Of a DNA stretch of 64,000 nucleotides, positions 48,273 through 59,600 are shown in pieces. Under the pieces are notes generated by a model. That model was not told where the DNA came from, did no database searches, and saw nothing but the letters and a program-made list of their open reading frames with translations. Each line of letters begins with the position of its first letter. Positions within the stretch are counted from its first letter, which is position 1. The position numbers and the translations under genes are program-made. The stretch is from contig JAECYW010000034.1 of the NCBI GenBank assembly GCA_023014335.1, positions 62,001 to 126,000 on the forward strand. The letters are read 5' to 3'. This DNA is from Galerina marginata. Its lineage: Eukaryota > Basidiomycota > Agaricomycetes > Agaricales > Galerinaceae.

Positions 48273-49741
48273 ATGTCGGCGACTGCTCTCAAGTCAAGTA
48301 CAATCGACGACCGTGATGCGAATGTGACCTACGTGCCAGATCGATGGACTGTACATAGTGAGTGTGGGCACCTCCGTGGGGGAATGAAAAGCTAATGATC
48401 GTGTAGCAAACGTCCAGTCAATTTTCCACCTATATGGTAATACGGATACTTTCTCTGATATCCAAAATGCGACGGCGACGGTCAAATTCTATGGAGTAAG
48501 CCAACATATACGATCCCAACCAGTCGAAAGCTAAATGTAACTCTTCTCGCAATAGAACACGATCGAATACTGGGGGAACACTGGTCCTTACCATGGTCCC
48601 TGTATAATCAGCCTCGATGGCAAGGAAATGACTACCGTCAATTCGCATGCAGACGCCGACGGCTACCCAATGCTCTTGTACTCTAAAACTGACCTCGCCT
48701 TGGGAGACCACGTATTGCAGGTCAAGGTCGTCAATCCGTCTTACCCGAACGTTTGTGAGGTTGATCGCTTCGTGTGAGATACCATCATAATAATCTGGAA
48801 TGGGACGGACTTACTGACACAACCATTCCTATCTAGTGCGAATGTCACCTCGGGTACAGGTTATGGTGGGGGTGGTAACAACGGGAATGGAGGGACCGGC
48901 AATGGAGGTGCTAATGGAAGCAGTAAAAAAGGACCACCTATTGCAATCATCGCAGGTATGTCCAACGTTCGGACTTGCTTATAGCTCGATCTAATATGTG
49001 TCAGGCGCGGCCGGGGCTGCAGTTCTCTGCATACTTCTCCTAGGAATCTTGTTGTACTTGCGGTCAAAGAAGAAAGCGGCGCGAGGAAGAATTGACATAT
49101 CGAAACCCCTCTTAATTGACGGGCTACCGTCATCCCCGCCACCGCAGACCACCAACTTCCCGCAAAACCACAACAGACCTATCTCGTATGCTCCAACGGC
49201 GTCACCGCCAACGTCCTATGAACCTTCCGCCACGTACATCTCAGGCTCTCCTCCCCTTGGCGCAGGTGGTTCCTTCAATCCATACAATCCTGTGACCTAC
49301 GAACAGGGCACTCACTTTAGCCCAGCCACTTCAATGGGCTCGGTGCCCTTGCTAGCGGGTACGCATACCAGCGTTGGCCCAACGTCGATTATGTCGTCTA
49401 CCACTGGCATTCCATCGTATTACAACCCAGGATCTGAAGTAGCCAGCTCCTCCGGTTACGTTCCGAGCCAGTATCAACCACAGCCCGTCTCCTATGTCTC
49501 GAACCCAGACCCGTCCTCGCCTAATACCGGACAAACCCAGCACCAGTATCCGATGCCGACAGGTCCAGAAAATACGAATTATGAACCGCGATCCGAGAAA
49601 GCCATCTTAGCATACGCCGAGTCCAGCGCCGCCCTCTCCGCTTCTGGTTCTGGGTCTGGTTCAGGAGCAGCTGTATCACGCCGCGATGTTTTGTCCCCAG
49701 ATACAGCGCCTGAGTTGCCTCCGCCCGCTTATGATGATTGA
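48273..49741 (+). CDS. Single-span membrane protein with beta-sandwich ectodomain and PPAY tail
   Basis: Typical basidiomycete surface protein of unknown function. The first exons join to MSATALKSSTIDDRDANVTY, VPDRWTVH, then NVQSIFHLYGNTDTFSDIQN, YWGNTGPYHG and ISLDGKEMTTVNSHADADG. These correspond to a carbohydrate-binding-like jelly-roll ectodomain with several N-x-S/T sites. A Gly/Asn-rich linker follows (GYGGGGNNGNGGTGNGG), then one membrane span (PIAIIAG joined to AAGAAVLCILLLGILLYL) and a basic stop-transfer (RSKKKAARGR). The cytosolic tail of about 220 residues is Ser/Pro/Tyr-rich and ends LPPPAYDD. PPxY is the ligand of WW domains in Rsp5/Nedd4 ubiquitin ligases, so ubiquitin-driven turnover is a reasonable inference. 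No signal peptide is seen at this start, and an upstream exon may be missing. Confidence 0.8.
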
Positions 49742-50738
49742 AATGCTTTGTAGGGGATGATGCTGTGTGTCCGGTTGGCTTCGACCTGGTTTGAGACCCA
49801 TGCGATAAAATGCCGGACGATGGTAGCGACCAAGTGTAAGTTAAGGCTCATGTCATTGGTGTATATCGAACACTATCTTTACACTTTGACCTGAACGTTG
49901 AGTGCGGCGGCTGGCATTACCAAATAATGGAACCTTGATTTAATTCATACGATGAGCCCATGTCAATGGGCTGTAACAATCGCAACTTATGGATTGAACC
50001 CTATATACATTCTTCCCGGCTGCTTTGCTAATGTCAAAAAAGGAGTGGGCATCTAACTTCGTCATTCTGTAGCGTAGATTATTTTCTAACCTCCCTGACG
50101 CGGTGCCAGCGTCGAATGCTGAGCACTGAACCTACAGTGACTCCAGTCTCCCAGATTGAGTGTGCCTGATCGGGGATGCGCCATCAAATATCCATTACTT
50201 TTTGGAAAGTGTTTGATGTCGGCAGGCCCGGCACCCGACAAGAACACGAATTTGGATAGCAGGCTTTGCTTTTTGTGAAATACAATGTTAACTTTGCAAG
50301 GTATTGAGCTGAAGGCCAGAGAGTGAATCGAAAAAGAAGGGAACAGCTTCGTTGGGAAGGTGTAGCAAACATCGATCTGATTGCACAGTACAATTACGCA
50401 TTTTGATGTTAGTAAAACTTTAGTAAAAGTGTAGTGGCTGCCTCTTCCCAGACCCGGTAGTCCATATATATACCTTATTGCGCGACCATGAATGTCTACC
50501 ATGGACGTAAGCCACCTCAGTCTTGTCATCGTGAGCATCGAACAAAACGGGGTAATATTTGCGAGGTAGCTTAGATTTGGCATACAGTAGCTATGTCGTC
50601 CGGAACACGGAAACAAAATCGAAGAAAACAGTCATCTGACAGATTGAATAGAGGATAAAAAATAGTCGCAGAGAGATTGGAATGTACCCGGCGGATGTAA
50701 TCAATGGGCGACAATTGCTACATTGATGTTGCGCACAC
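49742..50738. other. Intergenic
   Basis: A 176-codon minus frame (50086-50616) is open but has no domain, low-complexity hydrophobic composition and no exon partner; I do not call it a gene. Confidence 0.35.
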
Positions 50739-51473
50739 TTAGTCTCGAGGCATTGGAACAGCACCTGCATCCATGAACATTGGCTTGTTAAATATGTCGT
50801 CGGGACGGTCTTGAGCCGCGGAAAGCACCCTATTTCCGTCTTTCTTGATGAAGTTTTTGAAATCTCAGTTCCAAATTAGTGCCCAATTACTTCACGACAA
50901 ATGAGTGGGACACACCTGTGGTATCTTTCAAAAACTCCTCGTCTATTAAAGCGTTGATGATTTGGAATTTCAACCTGAATACAGTTGGGTCTCCTGGTTC
51001 TGTCAGGAAGTTGTACGATAATTCTGATGGTCGGAGGGATGAAGTGCGGTTCAGAATAGAATCTTTGCTTTTGGTGCGGCTACTTACCAGTCGGTACCGT
51101 AATCAAACTGAATTTCTCTATTTCCGCTTGTCCTAGATTGAGGGATGTTGTACGTCCTATATTGTCCAATGGCGCCTTAAAGATGACATCATCTGTTCTA
51201 ACCGGAGTCGTGGTTATTATTAGCGAGTCTGGGCTTCAGCGACTAGGCAGCTCACAATTCTATGGTCCCATTACAATTCCATTCTTTTGGGGAGACTTTT
51301 TCAAATGACAAAACCTCTCCCTTTCTCGTCTTATCCCCCAGAAACTCGACATTTATTTTCATGACATCCGGAGTGGAATTCTTGGTAGGGTCTGAAACAA
51401 GTTCTAGGACGATATCTATAACGATTCAGAGGTTGAGAACAGAAAGATTTCAAGAGTTGGCCTTACCAGTCAT
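50739..51473 (-). CDS. Uncharacterised multi-exon gene
   Basis: Not recognised, but clearly coding by spliced frame. Going down the minus strand, ATGACTG at 51473 is followed by a GTAAGG donor. An exon then reads LVSDPTKNSTPDVMKINVEF, then LGDKTRKGEVLSFEKVS. The next exons carry DDVIFKAPLDNIGRTTSLNL and GQAEIEKFSLITVPT, then LNRTSSLRPSELSYNFLTEP and FRLKFQIINALIDEEFLKD, and finally FKNFIKKDGNRVLSAAQDRP with a tail ending PMPRD at TAA 50739-50741. All joins used have GT and AG and keep phase. About 190 residues, hydrophilic, with no signal peptide in this model. An upstream exon (ending near 51500 or 51533) may exist, so the start is uncertain. Confidence 0.6.
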
Positions 51474-54113
51474 GTAGCATATTCTTTTTGGTTCGTTCAG
51501 TGCTGTTAATCTAAGTGATTCTAGATCAATTAACGTACTTGCGAGGCCCGGGAATCGACGGAGGACTCTTGGTTAACGTGTGTGGCGCCGGATCGTGCTG
51601 GCGCACTGGACTGACGATAACGCGGAAAGTGGGTTAACGGATGTTCTTTAGGCATGAGGAGTGGACGACGTTGAACCGCACATTTCTCCCCTGTTTTCTT
51701 CCATCTTGTGACGTACGAAGCTGATATCTTTCGAAAGCTGAAATAAATCGGGAACGGCGAGAGGGTCAAAGGATGGGCAATCAAGTAGAGCTCCTCTTTC
51801 TTATACTTGTCGTAGATAACAAAAATACCGACGGATCTGGTACGTCATGCCTCGGTCGGTCCTCTATCAAATCTTTCTTCCCCGTGACACTGTTCGACCA
51901 GAATATACACTGATTCAAACACGCATCGACCGTACACGTCGGCCTTAGTGTTCTCTTTACAAAAAATAGTGCTACCTCTCTTAGGCTCTCTACTAGTTGG
52001 CTCTGGCCCATAACCGAGCATCCGGAGCGTAGATTACTTAGATTGGAGAATAGATCAAATCAGCGGCTGCGCACGGCCAGGGCCGTGGGCTTACCCGTTC
52101 AGAATCACAAAAAACCTTGCCCGCAACGCTATACTCATAATACTGCGTGGCTGCTCGTGCTGTCCGAGCTTTGCCAGACCCGTGCTACACAGGGTGGGTA
52201 TCGTGGGGAGAGGCTCGTGGGAAAGTACCGACAAATATTTAAACTCCGCAAACCCTCTCCTGGCTGTCACTGCTACGACGCTTTTTGCATCCACCACCGT
52301 GACCAACGCGTTCAACTTCTTATTCAATTTCTCGCTGGCATTATTTATTCATGAGTTGCAATATGATTGCCTACTGAAGCCGAAGACGTGGCCTACTTTC
52401 CTGAATCGTGTTCACGTCGAATCGCCGCTGCTCAGATCTCAGACCTCAGGAACTCTATTTTTAAGGTTTCTTTGGCTGTTCTCATTCAGCCCAAAGCTGT
52501 TAAGCTCTACATCCGTGTATGTCCTGTGCGCCTCTCATCGTCTTCAATTGCTCACACGTCACAATATCGCATAGACCACCTCCATGATCTCATGCAAAGC
52601 GTCGGCGGTTTCTTGGCGGGTTCCGTAGCTAGACATCATGTCTACCGGCTTCCCAATCTTCAACTCTGGAGTCCCGAATGACCTCGCCTCAGGTTTTTAA
52701 GCTGATGCTAGTGGCACCGAGTTTGAGGATAAGATGATGCTGAGGATGGTTGAGCGGCTGCTGAGATGGTAAGATTATACAAGAAAGACACAGAGCCAAG
52801 CTTGCGGCGTCACTGGAAAATTGTACGTTTTTCTCCTCTGTCTTTTTCATAACCATTTTTGTATTGAGTTTGTTCATTCTATTCAGGTTACAATCCATCG
52901 TCAAGTTGCATTACACCATCATCAATCCGACTAAAGGACATCATTTGAACTGTACGGGACCTGTGGCAATTTGTGGATGTCAAAGTGCCCTGTTGCTCAA
53001 GTCAAAATGGCCTGTAACCCAGAATGAAGACCAGTGCGAGCAGTCGCGCACTCCAGCCACCTAAGGGGGACATTCTCGCCGAAAAAACTGGATGGAAGGC
53101 CTAGGAGTGCGTTCTTCCTTAGCCAATTTCTTAGGCTTGAGCCCAGGCTCGCCATCCGGCTGAATGGGCTCAGAAGACCGAGACTATCGCCACCTGTTCG
53201 ACAAGCTGATGACTAGCCGAAGATGGGCGTATGTTCTTCCCCTTCATAAAGGAGTTGCTAATTTATCTACGTATATCTCCTTAGACGAAAGAGAAGGATT
53301 AATGGAGTGGGTCATTTCCTCTCACCTCCTTTGTCAGGATCAGGATTCGCCACATCGCGTTCAAATCAGCATTTTGGCGATTTACACCCGCCTCCAGTCA
53401 ATTCAGTTATTTCACCAGTGGCGTCCCTACCCCCTCATTGCCGAACCCCTTTCTCTGCGTCTGCTTCACCGAGGGTGAGTTCATCCCATTATTAGCAACG
53501 CTACATTCAAATATGTCAGTCTCTATGGGTTATTAAGCAAAACAATGTCGAAGAATGACGATTTCAAGTACAAACACTCACATTTTGTGAAGTCCTCCCT
53601 TCCACGTGTGCTATCCCTTCAGTTGCTCATCAAAGTATCTCTGCGACTGTCGTATTTTCGGACGCTTATTCGGTTGCGTGTTATGAGCACCAGCGCGTCA
53701 TACTAGCATCATCAGTACGCAAGTAGAGGAGCCGACTGCTTCTTAAACTGTCTGCGACCATTTAAGGTTTCAAAATGTTAGCGGTGTTGTTTGGAGTCGA
53801 CGTGTAACCCTTTGACACCAAACCCATCTCGACTAATTCTCCTACTCATCTAGAGTTTTTCTCTCACCCTTAACCGCTCTTCGCTTTATATTTCACTTGC
53901 TTCTTTCTGGGCTTTGGTATCGCCTTTTCCATTCGGTTTGTGTGGAGTACGCGAGTCTGGGCACAGGATAGAGTGACATGGCCAGGTGTCTGGACGTGCA
54001 CAACCGCTGTATCGCCAGGTGTCTGGGCAATCAAGAAAACGATAAAAGCTGGGTTTTACTACTCGTAATGAACAGAATTCAACCCGAGTTTCTACCCTCA
54101 AAGTAAAAGCAAG
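51474..54113. other. Mostly unassigned, 2.6 kb
   Basis: Open frames up to 130 codons (52182-52574 plus, 53164-53478 plus) have no recognisable domain. 52043-52160 contains the short repeat shared with 9.85 kb. No RNA gene was seen. Confidence 0.35.
52043..52160. repeat. Short diverged repeat (also 9.85 kb)
   Basis: AATCAGCGGCTGCGCACGG, CAGAATCAC and TTGCCCGCAACGCTATACT, then CTGCGTGGCTGCT, align in order with 9860-9955. Confidence 0.4.
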
Positions 54114-54564
54114 ATGTTCAAACTCTCCATTGCGGTCGCCTTTGTCGCCTTTGCCCTTCATGGTGTAATTTCTAGCCCCCTTCGTGAGTTAACATTCGTG
54201 ATAAACTGGCCATCTATTCACTCAAACATTTCGTTTTCACAGCGCTTGGGGGTGGTGTCGACCTCGTAGCTCGTGGTACGAATTTCGATGCCTTCACTTA
54301 CGAGCTTCTCACTGAATCGTTTATAGTGCCGCAAACACAAACCCTGTCGGGGCTTGTTGACAGTATTGTAGGAGAGACTGAGGGACTTGTAGCAGCCATT
54401 CTGGGCGAAACTCGTGCGTATTCAATACCCAACTAATTGCATTTCAATATACTGACGATAGCTTCCTTAGCGCCTGAGGTTCCCGGACGTACGTATTCAA
54501 CAGTGCTGCCTACGGTGATCGACATCTGAATTTTCATATAGTTCTCGGGGAATTGGGTCTGTAG
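54114..54564 (+). CDS. Small secreted protein
   Basis: Unrecognised. The exon starting MFKLSIAVAFVAFALHGVIS is a strong signal peptide. The GTGAGT donor joins to an exon reading PLGGGVDLVARGTNFDAFTY then LLTESFIVPQTQTLSGLVDS and ETEGLVAAILGET, followed by two short exons (SLAPEVPG, LGELGL) and TAG at 54562-54564. About 100 residues, no cysteine, with an amphipathic, hydrophobic centre. It lies just upstream of the helical-protein cluster but is not similar to it. A secreted effector or surface-active peptide is possible; this is only inference. Confidence 0.6.
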
Positions 54565-54919
54565 TTGAGGAGATGGGATCCAGTTTCGTGCATTCTTTGG
54601 ACGGTGTTGTGTTGTACGTATAGGCTTCAGGGAAAAAAATGACATGTAATCATTGAGTGGAACGCCGCGTGCTTTTCTTCTCCAAGGAGCTGAACCTGAA
54701 AGGTTTTTGGAGATGAAGCACAGATAAGCACCTGTTTGATCGTCGATCAGAAGCAGGTTTCGGCCTTTTATTGACAGATCTTCGAACTGGGATCAAGATA
54801 TTACATTTTGTTTCGGTTTGTATTTTCATGAGTCAACCGACCACCGCCAGGTCAAGGATAGCGGGGATTAGCAGGGATTGAGGAAAAGGCGTATTAATAT
54901 ATATTGTCATAAATTACAA
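54565..54919. other. Intergenic
   Basis: No supported feature. Confidence 0.4.
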
Positions 54920-55145
54920 CTAACGACTAATTTCATCCGGAGCGAAGGACAAGACATATTCATCTAGAGCGTCGTGTATAGTGAGATAGACTGCCTTCAT
55001 ACTCGCCATATAACGCTACAATGTGGTTAGGTAATTGGAAATTCGAACTGGGTCTTACTCACCTTGTTGCTTTCTTTTTCTGCACTTGTATCAACTTCGA
55101 ACCTCGTCTTCAGGGCTTGCACGTCGGCTACCAGCTGTAACTATT
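54920..55145 (-). pseudogene. 3' remnant of a helical pore-former-like paralogue
   Basis: Two exons on the minus strand read LVADVQALKTRFEVDTSAEK (preceded by a CAG acceptor, followed by GTGAG) and YMASMKAVYLTIHDALDEYV then LSFAPDEI, with stop at 54920-54922. The second is closely related to the C-terminus of the gene ending at 63008 (KSLKVVYFTLQDALDTYALS, VAP). Possible further exon traces extend to about 55400, but no 5' part (DVFLP block, coiled coils) was found. It is therefore a truncated fourth member of the 55.9-63 kb family. Confidence 0.65.
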
Positions 55146-55906
55146 AGTTAGCAACTTGTTTACCAACAAAAATACATGAACCAAGCGATAGAGAAGATCC
55201 AAGGGCGGCATGTAATGCAGGGAAAGGTAGAAGCTTCACTCACAAAGCGCGATATTCTATATAAGCATAGAATATTTTAGCGATGTCAGCCTTTACAGTG
55301 CGTTGCAAGAGAGCCAAACTACAAACCCGCTAAATTCTTCCCCGAGCACCACCTGACGAGGTTTGGCAGCACCGGCTGTGGTTTCGTATTAAGACCGATA
55401 TACTCGAATACTGGCACCAATGATCATCCTTCATAATCAGGTTTCTTACCATGACGGTAAATTCTCAGTTCTCTTTAGCGGACGTTACCCTTGGATTTGA
55501 TGGGTTTTTTTTTGTCATTTATATGTGGGATCCATTGGGTTCGCTTGACATCTTTTCAAGACGATTTGGATCATGGACCAACTGCTCCCATTTAAATTCT
55601 GTTCTTGCAACGGTGCATTCAAACTCAAGAAGCATGTCGACTCCCGTATGCGACAGTACTCCTAGCTCTCATTGCACCATCATACTCACAAAAGCCGTGT
55701 AAATCGCCTAGCCGGCGCTTATGGCACAGCGTTACTCGCCCACTGAGAGATTACTTTGCGCATTCACGATTTGAAGTCAACGCGAAAAGGTCATTCATAT
55801 GGATTCCATAGGCAATGCGCACGCTCTTCAACTTCAAATGTACCAGTAGACTTGAACTCAGGTATTATTAAAATGAAATTCCTTTACAAACACGGAGGGC
55901 TGTACC
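55146..55906. other. Intergenic, possible traces of remnant
   Basis: Short frames only. 55250-55400 may hold decayed exons of the remnant at 54920. Confidence 0.3.
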
Positions 55907-57385
55907 CTAAATCGCCGATAAATAGGCCGCTAGAGCGCTCTCTAAAGCCTCGTATACCGGGCGAAGGCTATTGGCTCGAAGATTATACAGAGTATCGTCA
56001 TCTTCGAGCTTCATGGGTTTCAATCCGTTACAAAGGAAGTTTGCATCGTTCACAAGCTGGAAAACCATTGGTAATGGAGAAGAATAGAATACAGCATTGA
56101 CTAGCTCACCATGCGCCAAATTCCTTCGATACCGCTCAATTTCTCACTGATATCGCTGAACCAAGAATCATGTTCGGCCAATAGATTGATAATGTCGGCC
56201 GTGTCAGTTTCATTATTTTCTGCACCTCTCAGTTCTTCCAAGAGTCCCAAACGGTTGTTCTCTCTCTCTGAAAATGGATGTGTCAGGCATGCATCTTCTA
56301 TTGCTGGGAAATACAGGTAAAGTACCGCGTAGTTTTTGAATAAAACCGTTGCAATCCATTTCGTACCTACGGGCAAGCTGGAAAAGACTAATCAGGTCGA
56401 TAATGCAAAGAAGTACTTCCAAACTTACCTCTGGAGTAAGATTCTTTAATAGGTGATTTTCGTCGTCGTATTTCTGAAACTTTCAAAGTCGAGCTTTAGA
56501 TGGTGGAATAAGAACACGTTGAAGAACGATGAGATACCTCGCGCTTTAACCTGTAGGATTAAATTTACCCTCATAAGCTGGATTCGTTTGGTGATGAGAA
56601 TACGCACTCTTCCATTCCATTTTCGTGCGATTTAATATCTAATTTCATTGAATCTATTCGCATTTTCATTCGGCTGTTAATTTTTGGAAGGGCATTGTTC
56701 AAATTCCCGCGAAAACGAGCAACCTCCTCTCTGAGACTGAGAAACTGGTTACCCCGCTGGACGGCTGGTTCATGAAAAACCTCAAGGTCCTGATAAGAGT
56801 TGAAGGATGTCTCGCAAAGAGGTAAAATGGTGCTAACCTTGATATATTTTTCGAGCTGTCTCGCTTTTACAGCGTTCTTGACAACATCCGAGTCGTCGCT
56901 CCGGACCATCGGCAAAAAGACATCCACAAGTTCTAGGATATTCAAGTAGCATCGTCGATCAAGAAGGCACATTGTATTATTTACCTCGGATTTGGCCATG
57001 GAGCTCCTTTGTACTGGCCTTAGATTCGGACAGGGTGTTGACGTATATCTGGGAAAACGTATGCGATTCAATCAACGGTGAACCAATCGATATAAAAATG
57101 GCTCACTGATCGTAATTGCCCCCACCTAGGATCGAATTCTTCATTACTCGCCATCATACTTCGTTTGTCGAGTGCGCTCAATAGGTCGTGTATGGTCATG
57201 AAATTATTTTCAACCTTGGCCGTATTATAGGCAAGCTCTTTGAGCTCCTGGCAAGTGCGTGATCGAAGGCTGTTGTCTGCCTCCAAAGCGTTTCTAAATG
57301 TCCGGTGAGCAGATATAAGCTGGTCCTTTGTCGGGGGCTCGGAGGAGATCTGGACGTCTTGTAGTAATTGGACAACGGCCGACAT
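55907..57385 (-). CDS. Helical coiled-coil protein, alpha-pore-former-like, paralogue 1
   Basis: Member of a three-gene family here. Exons traced: MSAVVQLLQDVQISSEPPTK through LLSALDKRSMMASNEEFDPR; IYVNTLSESKASTKELHGQI; ELVDVFLPMVRSDDSDVV to QLEKYIK; DLEVFHEPAVQRGNQFLSLR to a long heptad-like helix (INSRMKMRIDSMKLDIKSHE). The C-terminal part holds LLEELRGAENNETDTADIIN, GIEGIWRM and a last exon LVNDANFLCNGLKPMKLEDD, ending AAYLSAI at 55907. Long helices flanking a variable centre are the layout of ClyA/Hbl/XaxAB-type alpha-pore-forming proteins. I infer this from architecture, not from a recognised domain. No signal peptide, so it would be leaderless. The middle exons (56290-56570) are uncertain. 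Confidence 0.75.
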
Positions 57386-57996
57386 GGAGGTAGTAATGGG
57401 TTTTGGTACTGTGAATTCTGATCGATGGTTTCGAAGAAGTGTGGAGAGGCAGTAGAAGGTGAGGGTGGGCGAGAGTCGTTTCCCTTTTTTATATTTGGGC
57501 CATACGGCCGTTTAAATGTCACTCCGTTCCTATTTTACGTTCAAGATGCCAATCACATTTGACACCAGCTCCAGTCCCGAATAGGGGATGATCTTAACTA
57601 CCACCGGCACCGATGCCACCACAAGAAGAAGTCGCACTCAATCTCTAAGTCCAGCTGGCGAAAATGCCAAGACTTATGTACGTTCTCGTATGCTACTGTG
57701 CTTTATATACAGATCGAGGCTTTGAATATGAAACACCTATACGATTTGACCGGAGCTCAGTTAAACGTTTCTATTACGTTCTTAACGGAATTTAAGATCA
57801 GCTAGTAACAAATTATTAGGCTTGAGAGGCTACGAGCGAACTTAGCAGGAGTAAATTAAAAACTGAGTGAAACCGCAAGGGTCAGATAGCGCGATTTTAT
57901 TACTACTTTGCTTGTATGTGAAACAGATTGGGTAAGTTGTGGGCCGACGACTGGAACGGGCGCTTAACATTGCCCTTGACGAAATCGGCGACTCGT
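57386..57996. other. Intergenic, divergent/tandem spacer
   Basis: Contains the promoter of paralogue 1. No other feature was seen. Confidence 0.4.
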
Positions 57997-59600
57997 TTAG
58001 ACTGTCACACGTATGGAAAAGTCGTCCAAAGCCCTCCTCAATCCACTGTAGACCTCAGCCTCGGAATTAACCCGCTGGATCATCGCCTATGAAAAGGGTG
58101 AGATATGGGAACCCAAGGAATAAAGATATAGATCCCACCTGGGCGTCAAGATCATGACTCCCGATATATTCCCCAAGGGCATAAGAATCCGCCAGAACCT
58201 TCAAGAATACCATTAGTTTAGGACGTTCTAAAAGTTAGAAGTACCCACTTTTTTCCAAACTACGTCAAAGTGGCCGAGCCTACCGTCGAGGCCAGAGAAA
58301 CTGTCGGCGAGTTTAGACGCTTGCTGAATGGCTGCTTCAATTTCTTCGACCTTTTCGCGTGCCTCTTTCTTTGCATCCGCCAGTTCGTTGACCTTGGCGT
58401 CGAGTTCTTCTTTATTATCTGTATACCAATAATACCGTCCAGTCTTAGTAAATAGAAGCATGAAAATATTGCAAGAAACAAACGGTTATCTACAACTTGG
58501 GGCTTAAAAAAGTCGCCAATGGCCGCGACCTTGCCGACGATAGAAAGGAGCTAAGGAATGTAAAACTGCTGAGAAATGGGACATATGATAAAAGTTCGAA
58601 AGTACCCACACCCGACGCCTCACCACCAATGTTACCCCCAAGGAAACCACCGATGGCCCCAGTTACCAAATTTATAGCAGAGCTGACAGTTGATGCAGGC
58701 TGCCCAGCTGACTGTTCACGCGCCGGGGGGTCAGCGGGACGACCCCGAATAAGTTGTTCTATCTGTTGCAAAAGATAAGACAGCTGAAAACGTTACCCAA
58801 GGCGTTCTCCTGAACTCACCAAATTCATCCCCTTGGCTCCCAACTTCTTGGTCACAGATTCGCTAGGAAGCGTAAGCTTTAAACTTCAAAAGAGAATTTA
58901 CAGATTAACATACTCAGCTTTGATCTTCGCCGCGAGATCCGCGACCTGTGTTTCGATTTCCTTCATGACTGCATCCGACTCGTTCTTGATGTTCCGGGAA
59001 GTTTCAGTCAAAGTGACGACCAGAGCCTTGATCTCTTCCTTCAGTTTGGCAAGTTTCTCGTCATAAGGTGCAAGATCCTTCTTAGCGGCAGATTCTGTCT
59101 GTCAGAAAGTCAATAGGTATCAGTTAAGATAAATGACGACGGAGAGGAATGGCTTATACCTTTTGTGTTTCCAGCTTGATTTTATTAACCCGCTTGGATA
59201 GTGCAATTTGGTTCATTCCGGAATAGGGGACAATCACATCCACGAAGTCTGTATTTTCATAAGTCAAAATTAAAATCGAGGAAGTGGCATGCAGACCTTG
59301 AATTACGCCGTTTAAAGTCGTGGCGGAAGAGCGCGACTCGTTCATAAGGTCAACGTATTTCTGTCGAGACGGATGATGAACGTCAGTATCTGCGTGGGTA
59401 TTGACAGAAATATTGACCTTATCAACGGCATCAAGGCCCTTCGAGAATTGCGTCCCAACCATCGAATCGACCTTACGGACAGCGCCAACCGCCTCCGCAA
59501 GGAGGGATTTGACGACAATGGCGTCCTTGATCAACTTGTAGATCTCGTCTGCAGCAGAGGGCTCGTTGATAGCAGGAGGTTTGTCGTTGTAAGAAGGCAT
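57997..59600 (-). CDS. Helical protein, alpha-pore-former-like, paralogue 2 with glycine-rich hydrophobic segment
   Basis: Starts MPSYNDKPPAINEPSAADEI. Exons continue with IVVKSLLAEAVGAVRKVDSM, then DFVDVIVPYSGMNQIALSKR (same phase-1 intron position as the DVFLP block of the paralogues). A long Lys/Glu coiled coil follows (LAPYDEKLAKLKEEIKALVV, VMKEIETQVADLAAKI), then VTKKLGAKGMNL and IEQLIRGRPADPPAREQSA. Next is a hydrophobic glycine-rich stretch (SSAINLVTGAIGGFLGGNIG) and a second coiled coil (ELDAKVNELADAKKEAREKV). The C-terminus has GRLGHFDVVWKKV and IQRVNSEAEVYSGLRRALDD, stop at 57997-57999. The hydrophobic segment between two coiled coils is where alpha-pore-forming proteins keep their membrane-inserting hairpin. 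Function is inference. Confidence 0.75.

Noticed and set aside
50086..50616. 176-codon minus-strand open frame
   Set aside because: No domain, no exon partners and odd composition; likely a chance frame.
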